In this document: piece by piece, positions 23,907 to 32,352 of the stretch
Numbering within the stretch: the first letter of the stretch is position 1
Layout: each line of letters opens with the position of its first letter
Assembly: GCF_001425085.1 (NCBI RefSeq)
Contig: NZ_LMDN01000003.1
Location: 471,568-535,567 of the forward strand
Direction of reading: 5' to 3'
Source: Leifsonia sp. Root4
GTDB lineage: Bacteria; Actinomycetota; Actinomycetes; Actinomycetales; Microbacteriaceae
Length of the DNA: 64,000 bases
Notes under the pieces: generated by a model
Seen by the model: only the letters and a program-made list of their open reading frames with translations
Told to the model about the DNA's origin: nothing
Databases searched by the model: none
Made by a program: the position numbers and the translations under genes

Positions 23907-25556
23907 ATGTCGTCAACAGCAGCGCCCAAGGTCAAGGAATCCGGCCGGTTCCTCGATGCCATCGAGAAGCTCGGCAACAAAGTGCCGAACCCGACGATCA
24001 TGTTCGTCTACCTGATCGCCTTCATCGCACTTCTCTCCGCCGTGCTCTCCTGGATCGGCGTCAGCGTCACCGATGAGGTGATCACCCCGGTGCCGATCGA
24101 GCAGCTCGAACAGCTCAATAACGCGCTCGGCGGCACGATCATGCCGTACGACACCTCTACGGGCGCGTTCGTCGACCTGCCCGAGTTCACGACCTCCGAG
24201 CAGACCTTCGCGGTGCGCAGCCTGCTCTCCCCGGATGGCATCGAGTTCTTCTTCTCCTCCTTCGTCGACAATTTCGCCGGGTTCGGGGTCGTGGCCGTCA
24301 CCCTCGTCGCCATGGCCGGAGTCGGCGTCGCCGAACACGCGGGCCTTATGGGCGCCCTCATCCGCAAGATCGTCAAGGTCGCCCCGCGCTGGTCGCTCGC
24401 CTTCATCCTGATCTTCGTCGGCGTGCTCTCCTCTGTTGCCTCGGATGCCGGCTACCTGATCCTGATCCCGCTGGCGGCCGCCGCGTTCCTCTCGGTCGGG
24501 CGCCACCCGCTGGCGGGCATGGCCGCGGCGTTCGCCGGGGTCGGCGCGATCTTCTCGGTAAACGTGCTGATCACCCCGGTGGACTCGATGCTCACCGAGA
24601 TCACCAACGAGGCGCTCGGCAGCCTCGGTCTGCAGCCGCTCACGGTCACCGCGAACCTGTTCTTCGCCATCGTGTCCTCCGTGTTGATGGCGCTCATCGC
24701 CGTCGTCGTGACGATCCGCATCGTCGAGCCCCGCCTCGGCAGCTACGAGATGGTCGAACCCGTCGACGCGACCACCGGCGAGGCGGTCGATGAGAAGGGC
24801 GAGGCCCGTGGGCTGCGCTTCTCGCTCTGGGGCCTGCTGGTCGTCGCGGTCATCGTGCTCGCACTCACCCTGCCGCCCGGAGCGCCGCTGCGTGACAACG
24901 AGACCGGCGAGCTCATCGGCGCGACGCCGTTCATGGCCAGCCTGATCTTCATCATCTCGCTCGGGTTCCTCGTCTGCGGCGTCTGCTACGGCATCGGTGC
25001 CAACACCATGCGCGGCGGCAACGCCGTCGTCGGCGCCATCGGCAAGACTTTCGGCAGCCTCGGCGGCCTGCTCCTGATGTTCCTGATGATCTCCCAGTTC
25101 ATCGCCCTGTTCAACTGGACCCACCTGCCGACCGTCGCAGCCGTCGAAGCCGCACATCTGCTCGAACAGGCCAACGTGCCTGCGGTGGTCCTGCTCGTCG
25201 CCTTCGTGCTCGTGATCTTCGTCCTCGACATGATCCTGCCCGGCGTCGTGCCCAAGTGGGCGATCTTCGCGCCGATCTTCGTTCCGATCTTCGCCGCACT
25301 CGACGTCGCCCCGCAGACGCTGCTCGCGGCCTACCGCGTCGGGGACTCGCCCATGAACGTGCTGACCCCGCTGATGGTCTACCTGCCGTTCATCGTCACG
25401 ATCGCCCAGCGCTATAAGAAGGATGCCGGCATCGGCACGATCATCGCCCTGATGGTTCCGTACACCGTCTGGATCCTCGTCGGCTGGATCGTGCTCTACG
25501 CAGGCTGGTTCCTCCTCGGGATCCCGTGGGGCCCGGACTCACCGGTGAGCCTGTAA
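23907..25556 (+). CDS. AbgT family transporter
   Basis: A 549-residue inner-membrane transporter of the AbgT family, first known for uptake of p-aminobenzoyl-glutamate and also for sulfonamide efflux in some members. It starts with the family's KVPNPTIMFVYL segment, has a large loop after the first helix, and about a dozen membrane helices including a SSVASDAGYLILIPL region and a C-terminal GDSPMNVLTPLMVYLP motif, both typical of the substrate and ion path. The ATG at 23907 is chosen because AAGG lies 8 bases upstream; the GTG at 23898 overlaps that signal. It may be cotranscribed with the DHA2 carrier 50 bp downstream. Confidence 0.9.
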   Translation: MSSTAAPKVKESGRFLDAIEKLGNKVPNPTIMFVYLIAFIALLSAVLSWIGVSVTDEVITPVPIEQLEQLNNALGGTIMPYDTSTGAFVDLPEFTTSEQTFAVRSLLSPDGIEFFFSSFVDNFAGFGVVAVTLVAMAGVGVAEHAGLMGALIRKIVKVAPRWSLAFILIFVGVLSSVASDAGYLILIPLAAAAFLSVGRHPLAGMAAAFAGVGAIFSVNVLITPVDSMLTEITNEALGSLGLQPLTVTANLFFAIVSSVLMALIAVVVTIRIVEPRLGSYEMVEPVDATTGEAVDEKGEARGLRFSLWGLLVVAVIVLALTLPPGAPLRDNETGELIGATPFMASLIFIISLGFLVCGVCYGIGANTMRGGNAVVGAIGKTFGSLGGLLLMFLMISQFIALFNWTHLPTVAAVEAAHLLEQANVPAVVLLVAFVLVIFVLDMILPGVVPKWAIFAPIFVPIFAALDVAPQTLLAAYRVGDSPMNVLTPLMVYLPFIVTIAQRYKKDAGIGTIIALMVPYTVWILVGWIVLYAGWFLLGIPWGPDSPVSL

Positions 25557-25606
25557 CAAGCGCGGCGGCCGCTCCAGGCGGCCGCGTGGGGGAGAAGGGG
25601 AATCCC

Positions 25607-27262
25607 ATGACGGAACTCGAGGACGAGGCGACGCCACCGACGCGTCGCGAGTGGCTGGGCCTCGCCGCCCTGTCAACGGCGCTCGGCATGATCGTGCTCG
25701 ACGGCACGATTGTCGGTGTCGCGCTGCCGACCATCATCCGCGACCTTGACCTGGATCTGACTGACGCGCAGTGGGTGAACAGCATCTACGCCGTCGTCCT
25801 GGCTGCACTCCTGCTCTCCTCCGGTCGTCTCTCCGATCGACTCGGTCGACGGCGCATGCTCCTCGTCGGCCTCGTGCTCTTCATGGTCGGCAGCATTCTG
25901 GCCGCGCTCTCGGATGCCGCGAGCCCGCTGATCTGGGCGCGCGTCGTTCAAGCGCTCGGAGCCGCGCTGATCATGCCCGCAACCCTGTCGACGGTGAACG
26001 CCACCTTCCGCGGGCGCTACCGGGCCGCGGCCTTCGGGGTCTGGGGCGCGGTGATCTCCGGTGCGGCAGCCGTCGGCCCCCTCGCCGGTGGTGCGCTCAC
26101 GCAGTACGCGTCGTGGGAATGGATCTTCATCGTCAACATTCCACTCGGCCTGATCGTCATGGTGGCGACGGTGATGTGGGTGCGCGAGACGCGCGGCGGC
26201 GACAACCGCCCTGGCGTCGACGTCGACGGTGCCCTGCTCAGCGGCATCGGCTTCGGTGCGCTCGTCTTCGCCATCATCGAGGGGCCGAATCTCGGCTGGT
26301 GGAAACCCACAACGGACTTCACGGTCTTCGGCCTGACCTGGCCGGCGACCGCGCCGATCTCAATCGTGCCCATTCTGCTGCTGGTCGGCATCGCGGCGCT
26401 GGTGCTCTTCGTGCTCTGGGAACGTCACCGCGCGCGCAACGGCCGCTCTGCGATCCTGGACCTCACGCTGTTCAGCCTGCCCACCTTCGCCTGGGGCAAC
26501 GTGACCGCGGCGATGGTGGCCGTCGGCGAGTTCGCGATCATCTTCGTGCTGCCGCTCTACCTGATGAACGTTCTCGGGCTCGATGTGATGATCTCGGGGC
26601 TGATCCTCGCCGCGATGGCCGTCGGCGCCTTCGTCTCCGGTGCCTCTGCCCGACACCTGGCGGCGCGTTTCGGCGCCCCCGGCGTCGTGCTGCTCGGGCT
26701 CTTCCTCGAGGTGGCCGGCGTGCTCGTGCTCGCGCTGTTCATCAGCTCGACCAGCTCGGGGTGGCTGATCGCGGCGGTGCTCGCGGTCTACGGCCTCGGC
26801 CTTGGTCTGGCATCGGCCCAGCTGACCAGCACCGTGCTGCGCGATGTCCCACCGAAGCAGTCCGGTCAGGGCTCAGCAACCCAGAGCACCGTACGGCAGG
26901 TCGGATCCGCGCTCGGCACGGCGTTCTCCGGTGCGGCTCTCTCCGTGGCGCTGGCCATCACGCTCCCCAATGCGCTCGCGCGGGGCGGGATCACGGGCGA
27001 TGCGGCAACGCAGGTGGCGGACGAGACCAGGCAGAGCGCCGGAACGACGATCGAGATCCTTCGGCAGCGGGGCACGTCGAGCCCGTTCGGCGCTGACACG
27101 GACGCGGTCGTGCAGGCGCTGGCCGACGGCTTCAGCGATGGCACGAGAGCGGCGATGCTCGTCGCGGTGATCTTCCTCGCGCTCGGCGTGCTCGGCGCCG
27201 TGCGCGTCTGGGTGGTCGCCCGTCGCTCAGTGGGTGCAGAGGAGCCTAGCGGCGCACGATGA
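25607..27262 (+). CDS. MFS transporter, DHA2 (EmrB/QacA) family
   Basis: A 551-residue carrier with the fourteen-helix layout of drug:proton antiporters. Motif C-like and motif D1 regions are seen: LDGTIVGVALPTI near residue 30, NSIYAVVLAALLLSSGRLSDRLGRR in the helix 2-3 region (motif A), and GPLAGGALTQYASWEWIFIVN (motif C) near 160. Probably exports a hydrophobic compound; substrate unknown. The ATG at 25607 follows AAGGGG. It lies 50 bp behind abgT, so an operon of two carriers is plausible. Its 3' end overlaps the converging hypothetical gene by 17 bp. Confidence 0.9.
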   Translation: MTELEDEATPPTRREWLGLAALSTALGMIVLDGTIVGVALPTIIRDLDLDLTDAQWVNSIYAVVLAALLLSSGRLSDRLGRRRMLLVGLVLFMVGSILAALSDAASPLIWARVVQALGAALIMPATLSTVNATFRGRYRAAAFGVWGAVISGAAAVGPLAGGALTQYASWEWIFIVNIPLGLIVMVATVMWVRETRGGDNRPGVDVDGALLSGIGFGALVFAIIEGPNLGWWKPTTDFTVFGLTWPATAPISIVPILLLVGIAALVLFVLWERHRARNGRSAILDLTLFSLPTFAWGNVTAAMVAVGEFAIIFVLPLYLMNVLGLDVMISGLILAAMAVGAFVSGASARHLAARFGAPGVVLLGLFLEVAGVLVLALFISSTSSGWLIAAVLAVYGLGLGLASAQLTSTVLRDVPPKQSGQGSATQSTVRQVGSALGTAFSGAALSVALAITLPNALARGGITGDAATQVADETRQSAGTTIEILRQRGTSSPFGADTDAVVQALADGFSDGTRAAMLVAVIFLALGVLGAVRVWVVARRSVGAEEPSGAR

Positions 27263-27611
27263 TCTCGGTGGGGAGCCAGCGCGGCGACTCGTAGCGGCCA
27301 CTGATGCCGGCCGGCCCGATCGCGGGGAACGGGCCCTCGAAACCGGCGGTCTGATAGGCGGCCTCGCTGCTCGGAACGACCTCGGCCCTGTCGTCGGCGA
27401 TGAGGGCATTGAGGGCCGCGACCGCGTCGTCGCTGAGGCCATACCAGGCCACGATGTTCTCGCCGAACATCATCGCGTTGTCGCCGTCGACGGCGACACC
27501 GTGGCGGGCGAACAGAGCGACCACCTCGGGGATCGTGCGGCCGCCGCTGCCGCGCAGCTCGGCGATGACAGCTTCGGTGATGGCGGCGTCGTCGAATGTC
27601 CCGGCTTGCAT
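27246..27611 (-). CDS. Hypothetical protein, 121 residues
   Basis: A soluble protein with no recognised family. It begins with a helical AITEAVIAELRGSGG part and ends with a basic TEIIVRR; a central GENIVAWYGLSDDAVAALNALI segment looks helical. No signal peptide or membrane segment. A GAGGAGAG ribosome site stands 5 bases before ATG 27611, and codon use is like its neighbours, so I take it as real. Its stop codon lies inside the end of the MFS gene on the opposite strand. It is divergent from the HdeD-lipase gene by 85 bp. Confidence 0.65.
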   Translation of the reverse strand: MQAGTFDDAAITEAVIAELRGSGGRTIPEVVALFARHGVAVDGDNAMMFGENIVAWYGLSDDAVAALNALIADDRAEVVPSSEAAYQTAGFEGPFPAIGPAGISGRYESPRWLPTEIIVRR

Positions 27612-27684
27612 CGATCTCTCCTCATAGGCGGGCGGAGGTGCCCGCCCACTAGCTAATCAGAAATGCCGTGTGCCGCCATGCCCC

Positions 27685-27690
27685 TACTCT
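27685..27690 (+). promoter_or_regulatory. -10 box, leaderless start of the HdeD-lipase gene
   Basis: TACTCT, 6 bases, then ATG at 27697. No ribosome site. Confidence 0.5.
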
Positions 27691-27696
27691 GTTCAG

Positions 27697-29511
27697 ATGA
27701 GCGACGTGGTGACTCCGGGTAGAGCGAGTGTTCTGAAGCGAGCACGCGCGATTCCTGGCCTGATCGCACGTGCACCGTGGTGGCTGCTGCTCCTGGTCGG
27801 TCTCGCCTGCGTTGCACTCGGTGCGCTGCTGGTGCTGCGACCGCTCAGCTCACTCTCGCTTCTCGCCGTCTACATCGGGCTGAGTTTCGTCGTCTCGGGC
27901 TTCGGTGATCTGCTGGCGGCGTCGCGGAGCGCGAACCCGCGCGCGGCGAACGCGATCGGCATCGCCTGGATCGCGGCGGGCGTACTGGTGCTCTCCTGGC
28001 TCGGGGTCGCGATCGATGTGCTGCCGGTGTTCCTGGCCGTCACGCTCATCGCAACCGGTGTGCTCGGAATCGTCGCGGTCTTCCGCGGCACCCGGGATCA
28101 GCGCGCCGCCGCCGTGCTGTTCTCCCTTGCCGACATCATCTTCGGCGTGCTGGCGCTGCTCTGGCCCGACGTCACGCTGCTCGTCGTCGCCGTACTCTTC
28201 GGCGTTCGCACCCTGGTCTTCGGGCTCGGCACCGTCTGGAGCGCGATCCTGCGCGCACGGGGCGCGGATGCCGCGGCAGCCGAATCCCGGCCACGCTTCG
28301 CCCGCTGGCTGCGGCTCATCGGCGCCGTCGCGGCGATCGTGCTCGCCGTCGCCGCCAGTGGGCTGGCCTGGGCGTTCCAGCCCGGAACGGCCCGCGCGGA
28401 TGCGTTCTACTCCGCGCCGACGGAGCTGCCGAGCGAGCCGGGTCAGCTGCTCAAGGTCGCACCGTTCGAGCGAGCCGTTCCGGCCGACGCGCTCGCCTGG
28501 CGCATCCTGTACACGACGACGGACGCGGACGGCGCTCCCACGGTCGCGAGCGGGATCGTGCTGACGAAGCTCGGCGGGTCCGAGCCGCGCGACGCGATCG
28601 CGTGGGCGCACGGCACAACCGGTTATGCCACGAACTGTGCGCCGTCGCTGCTGGACGATCCGTTCACGGCCGGCGCCCTGCCTGCACTCGAGCACATCAT
28701 CGACGCGGGCTGGGTGCTCGTCGCCACCGACTACGCCGGGCTCGGCACCGCCGGCGCGCAGCCATATCTGATCGGCGAGGGGCAGGGTCGTTCGGTGCTG
28801 GATGCCGTGCGGGCAGCGCAGCAGATGAGCGAGGTCACGCTGAGCGGCCAGACCACGATCTGGGGGCACTCGCAGGGCGGCCACGCCTCGTTGTGGGCCG
28901 GCCAGATCGCCGCCGACTACGCGCCCGAGCTCGACATCGCCGGCGTCGTGGCGCTGGCTCCCGCGAGCGACGCGATCGGCCTGGTCGAACACCTGCCGAC
29001 GGTCACCGGCGGCAGCGTCTTCGCCTCCTTCGTCGCCGAGGCGTACTTCGCGCACTACCCGGATGTCCGGCGCTCCGACTACATCGAGCCGGCCGCCCGC
29101 ACACTCGTGCGCGAGATGTCGACCCGATGCCTCTCGGAACCGGGTGTGCTCGTCTCGGTGCTCTCGGCCCTGTCGATCGACAAGGACAGGAGCATCTTCC
29201 GCAGGGACCCGACGCGGGGTGCCCTCGGCGAGCGGCTGCGGCAGAACACGCCGGGCGGTGACATCGTGGCCCCTCTCTTCGTGGGGCAGGGCGGCGCCGA
29301 CCCCCTGGTGGACCCGGGGATGCAGCGCAGATACCTGGCCGGGCGGTGCGCGGCCGGTCAGGAACTCGAGTATCACGAGTATGCGGGCCTCGACCATATG
29401 GGCGTCGTCGACGCGGAGTCGCCACTCATCGAGGAGCTCCTCGACTGGACGACTGCGCGCTTCGCTGACGAACGGTTCACCCCGAACTGCGACACAATCC
29501 GAGCAGACTGA
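27697..29511 (+). CDS. Fusion of HdeD-like membrane domain and secretory-type lipase
   Basis: A 604-residue two-part protein. Residues 1-200 are an HdeD/DUF308 domain with about six membrane helices in two repeats. After one more helix (about 205-228) the chain continues as an alpha/beta-hydrolase of the secretory lipase family: AWAHGTTGYATNC near 300, the nucleophile elbow GHSQGG near 390, a probable acid in GGADPLVDPG and His in GLDHMGVVD near the end. The topology places the lipase outside the membrane. HdeD proteins are linked to acid stress in Escherichia coli, but the role of the fusion is unknown. TACTCT 6 bases before ATG suggests a leaderless message. Confidence 0.82.
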   Translation: MSDVVTPGRASVLKRARAIPGLIARAPWWLLLLVGLACVALGALLVLRPLSSLSLLAVYIGLSFVVSGFGDLLAASRSANPRAANAIGIAWIAAGVLVLSWLGVAIDVLPVFLAVTLIATGVLGIVAVFRGTRDQRAAAVLFSLADIIFGVLALLWPDVTLLVVAVLFGVRTLVFGLGTVWSAILRARGADAAAAESRPRFARWLRLIGAVAAIVLAVAASGLAWAFQPGTARADAFYSAPTELPSEPGQLLKVAPFERAVPADALAWRILYTTTDADGAPTVASGIVLTKLGGSEPRDAIAWAHGTTGYATNCAPSLLDDPFTAGALPALEHIIDAGWVLVATDYAGLGTAGAQPYLIGEGQGRSVLDAVRAAQQMSEVTLSGQTTIWGHSQGGHASLWAGQIAADYAPELDIAGVVALAPASDAIGLVEHLPTVTGGSVFASFVAEAYFAHYPDVRRSDYIEPAARTLVREMSTRCLSEPGVLVSVLSALSIDKDRSIFRRDPTRGALGERLRQNTPGGDIVAPLFVGQGGADPLVDPGMQRRYLAGRCAAGQELEYHEYAGLDHMGVVDAESPLIEELLDWTTARFADERFTPNCDTIRAD

Positions 29512-29525
29512 ACGCCCAGCGCCGG

Positions 29526-29531
29526 TAGGCT
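29526..29531 (+). promoter_or_regulatory. -10 box, leaderless start of the Nif3 gene
   Basis: TAGGCT, then 6 bases, then GTG at 29538. The G-rich run touching the GTG is too close to act as a ribosome site. Confidence 0.5.
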
Positions 29532-29537
29532 GGGAGG

Positions 29538-30362
29538 GTGCCAACAACTCTCACCGACGTCATCCGCGTAGCCCACGAATTGTGGCCACTGGATGGCGCC
29601 GAATCCTGGGACGCCCCCGGCCTGGTCAGCGGCGATGGCGCCGCCCCCGTACGGCGCATCGTGCTGGCCGTCGACGCGGTGGCCGACACCGTCGACGAGG
29701 CGATCGAGCTTGGCGCCGATCTGCTGATCGCCCACCACCCGCTGCTGCTGCGCGGCGTGACGAGTGTTGCCGAAGACCGCTACAAGGGCTCCCTGCTGCG
29801 TCGCCTGATCAAGGCCGACTGCGCGCTGCTCACCGCACATACCAACGCCGACGTCGTCATGGACGGCGTCTCCGATGTCATCGCCCAGAGGCTTGGCCTC
29901 ACGGATGCCGTCGCCATCACGTCCAATCTCCGTGACCCACGCGTCGGCATCGGCCGCGCCGGGACCGTGCAGGAACCGACGACGCTCGGCCGACTCGCCC
30001 GCACCCTGGCCGAACTGCTGCCGGCCACTGCCGGCGGAGTGCGCGTCTCCGGCGACTACGACGCCGTGGTCAACACGGTGTCGCTCTGCGGCGGCGCGGG
30101 GGACTCGTTGCTCGCCCAGCCGGCCGTGCTGGGATCCGATGTCTACATCACGAGCGATCTGCGCCACCACCCGGCATCCGAGGCCCGCGAGCAGGCGAAG
30201 CTGAACGGCCGCGGACCGGCGCTGATCGACGTCTCGCACTGGGCCAGTGAATGGCTCTGGCTCGACTCGGCCGCGCGCCAGCTGCGCGTCGTGCTGCCGG
30301 GCGTCGAGATCATCGTCAGCGAGCTCAACACGGACCCATGGGATTTCGTGGTCACTCAGTGA
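29538..30362 (+). CDS. Nif3-like dinuclear metal centre hexameric protein
   Basis: A 274-residue protein of the NIF3/YbgI family, a cytosolic toroid hexamer with two metals per subunit. Metal ligands are visible in LLIAHHPLLLRG (about residues 72-83), AHTNADVVMDG (about 107-117) and the late DVSHWASEWLWL. Its reaction is debated; GTP cyclohydrolase-type and nucleic-acid hydrolase roles have been proposed. It lies 87 bp before the zinc-ribbon protein gene, an association that is common in Actinobacteria, and both probably share a transcript. The GTG start is consistent with the leaderless promoter. Confidence 0.9.
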   Translation: MPTTLTDVIRVAHELWPLDGAESWDAPGLVSGDGAAPVRRIVLAVDAVADTVDEAIELGADLLIAHHPLLLRGVTSVAEDRYKGSLLRRLIKADCALLTAHTNADVVMDGVSDVIAQRLGLTDAVAITSNLRDPRVGIGRAGTVQEPTTLGRLARTLAELLPATAGGVRVSGDYDAVVNTVSLCGGAGDSLLAQPAVLGSDVYITSDLRHHPASEAREQAKLNGRGPALIDVSHWASEWLWLDSAARQLRVVLPGVEIIVSELNTDPWDFVVTQ

Positions 30363-30408
30363 CCGATCTGGTCTGAGCTGCCCACTCATTGTCATCAACT
30401 TCATCACC

Positions 30409-30438
30409 ATCTGCAGCACCACGATCTGCACCACCAAG
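30409..30438 (+). repeat. Tandem 15-bp repeat between nif3 and zinc-ribbon genes
   Basis: ATCTGCAGCACCACG at 30409-30423 is followed directly by ATCTGCACCACCAAG, differing at two positions. It lies just ahead of the AGGAG ribosome site of the next gene; meaning unknown. Confidence 0.5.
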
Positions 30439-30449
30439 AGGAGACCCAC

Positions 30450-31196
30450 GTGAAGGCACGCGAAGCGGAACAGAAGAACCTGCTGCGGCTGCAGGAAGTC
30501 GACACCCGACTGCAGCAGCTCGCCCACCAGCTGAAGAATCTGCCGCAGGAAGCGACGCTCTCGACTCTCGCCAAGACGCTTGAGGAGGTGCGCCGCCGCT
30601 TCGCCATCGCGTCGGGCGAGGTCGACGACGCGCGCACCGAACTCGGCCGGCTCGAGTCGGACGTCGCGGTTGTCGAGGCACGCATCAAGCGGGACTCCGA
30701 TCGCATGCAGCAGAGCTCATCGACGAAAGACCTGCAGGCCCTCGAGTCCGAGCTGGCGTCGCTGAACAAGCGCAGGGGAGATCTCGAGGAGATCGAACTG
30801 ACCGTGATGGAACGCGTCGAGGAGAAGGAGAATGCGCTGGCCGCCCTCCTCGCCGAGCGTGACGGGGTGCTCGACCAGGTGAGCGTCGTCGAGCAGGAGC
30901 GCGACCGCGCCGCTGCCGAGCTGGTCGCGCAGCAGGCGGATGCCGAGCGCGACCGCTCCGCCGTGGCGAAGACGGTCGGCGACGATCTGCTGGACCTCTA
31001 CGAGAAGCGCCGCGTCATCGGCGGCGGCATCGGCGCCGCACTGCTGCGTGCGCGCACCTGCCACGGCTGCAACATGACGCTGACCGGCGCCGACCTCGAG
31101 GCCGTGCGTCAGTCGTCGTGGGACGACGTGCTGTTCTGCCCGGAGTGCGACCGCATCCTGATCCGCACCGACGAGTCCGGCATCCCACTCAACTGA
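30450..31196 (+). CDS. Coiled-coil protein with C-terminal C4 zinc ribbon
   Basis: A 248-residue protein. About residues 1-180 form a long antiparallel coiled coil rich in Leu, Glu, Arg and Gln. A zinc ribbon closes the chain with Cys204-x2-Cys207 and Cys230-x2-Cys233 (CHGC and CPEC). This is the CT398/DUF164 family, thought to act in protein complexes or nucleic-acid binding; the exact role is unknown. The GTG at 30450 follows AGGAG. It lies between nif3 and the RNase P RNA gene, an arrangement often conserved in this phylum. Confidence 0.88.
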   Translation: MKAREAEQKNLLRLQEVDTRLQQLAHQLKNLPQEATLSTLAKTLEEVRRRFAIASGEVDDARTELGRLESDVAVVEARIKRDSDRMQQSSSTKDLQALESELASLNKRRGDLEEIELTVMERVEEKENALAALLAERDGVLDQVSVVEQERDRAAAELVAQQADAERDRSAVAKTVGDDLLDLYEKRRVIGGGIGAALLRARTCHGCNMTLTGADLEAVRQSSWDDVLFCPECDRILIRTDESGIPLN

Positions 31197-31220
31197 ACCT
31201 CGGCAGGATCGGGCGTCAGG

Positions 31221-31226
31221 TAGGCT
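31221..31226 (+). promoter_or_regulatory. -10 box of rnpB
   Basis: TAGGCT lies 7 bases before the predicted 5' end of the RNase P RNA at 31234, the spacing expected between a -10 box and a transcription start. It supports reading the same box ahead of Nif3 and the MFS gene. Confidence 0.55.
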
Positions 31227-31233
31227 TGAGCCT

Positions 31234-31632
31234 GCGAATGGGTCGGCAAGACGGTCGCGTCACACGATCGCATTCTTGAATGCGGTCGTGTGCCGAGGAA
31301 CGTCCGGGCTCCGTAGAGCAGGGCGGTGGGTAACACCCACCCGGGGCAACCCGCGAGACAGTGCCACAGAAAACAGACCGCCTCGAACTTCGGTTCGCGG
31401 TAAGGGTGAAACGGTGGTGTAAGAGACCACCAGGGGCCAGGGTGACCTGGCCTGCTCGGTAAACCTCGTCCGGAGCAAGGTCAGACAGAGAACGATGCGG
31501 CTGCTCGTCGCGTTCTCGGGTAGACCGCTAGAGGGCTGCGGCAACGTAGTCCCAAGATAGATGGCCGTCCAGCGTCGCATCCTCGTGATGCGGCGGGGAC
31601 AGAACCCGGCGTAATAGCCGGCCCATTCGCAC
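31234..31632 (+). ncRNA. rnpB: RNase P RNA (type A)
   Basis: The RNA component of RNase P, which trims the 5' leader of tRNA precursors. The 5' GCGAATGGGTCGGC pairs with GCCGGCCCATTCGC at the 3' end (helix P1/P2 region). Conserved core elements are present: GAGGAACGTCCGGGCTCC near 31295-31312, GGGCAACCC, the GGTAAGGGTGAAA region, GGTAAACC and the late ACAGAACCCGGCGTAATAG. Ends are accurate to a few bases. It converges on kdpE 24 bp downstream. Confidence 0.95.
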
Positions 31633-31656
31633 CAATCCGGGTTTATGCCTCGCGGT

Positions 31657-32352
31657 TCATACGTCGTCAGGCATGAAGCGGTAGCCCATGCCAGACTCGG
31701 TGAGCAGGTAGCGCGGCTGCGAGGGCTGCGGCTCGAGCTTCTTCCTCAGCTGCGAAAGATAGAGCCGCAGGTAACCGGTGTCGTTCGTGTACTGCGGACC
31801 CCACACCTCGGTGAGCAGCACCTGCCGAGTCACGAGGCGGCGCGGGTTCCGCACGAGAACCTCGAGCACCTGCCACTCCGTCCGCGTCAGCCGCACGATC
31901 TCCTCAACACCGGTCGAAACGCGGCGGGTCACCTGACGGGCGGCGAGGTCGACGGTGACGTCACCGAAGCGGACGACGGGTTCGTCGCTCGCGGCCGGTG
32001 TGCGCCGGGTGAGCGCCCGAATGCGCGCAAGCAGCTCGTCCACGGCGAACGGCTTCGTCACGTAGTCGTCGGCGCCGGCATCCAGCGCGTCCACCTTGTC
32101 GGCCGAATCGCTGCGCCCGGAGACGACGAGGATTGGCGCGGAGCTCCAGCCGCGCACCGCCTCGATCACCTGGATGCCGGTGAGCACCGGCATCCCGAGG
32201 TCGACCACGAGCAGTTCGGGGTGCTGGCTCGTCGCCAAGCTGATCGCCTCCCGGCCGTCGCGGGCGACGATCACCTCGTAGCCGTGAGCGGACAGGGTGA
32301 TCTGCAGCGCTCGGAGGATCTGCGGGTCGTCGTCTGCGATCAGGATCTTCAC
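31657..32352 (-). CDS. kdpE: KDP operon response regulator
   Basis: A 231-residue OmpR/PhoB-type regulator. The receiver domain (1-115) has the phosphoacceptor Asp51 in VVDLGMP and Lys near 101 in TKPF; the winged helix (about 130-228) has RTEWQVLEVLVRNP and the VWGPQY loop. It is phosphorylated by KdpD and should activate kdpFABC. The ATG overlaps the kdpD stop by 4 bp (ATGA), so translation is coupled. Candidate binding sites are the phased repeats at 39642-39681. Confidence 0.95.
   Translation of the reverse strand: MKILIADDDPQILRALQITLSAHGYEVIVARDGREAISLATSQHPELLVVDLGMPVLTGIQVIEAVRGWSSAPILVVSGRSDSADKVDALDAGADDYVTKPFAVDELLARIRALTRRTPAASDEPVVRFGDVTVDLAARQVTRRVSTGVEEIVRLTRTEWQVLEVLVRNPRRLVTRQVLLTEVWGPQYTNDTGYLRLYLSQLRKKLEPQPSQPRYLLTESGMGYRFMPDDV

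Noticed and set aside
31260..31580. Minus-strand reading frame inside rnpB
   Set aside because: The region is a structured RNA gene; the frame has no support.
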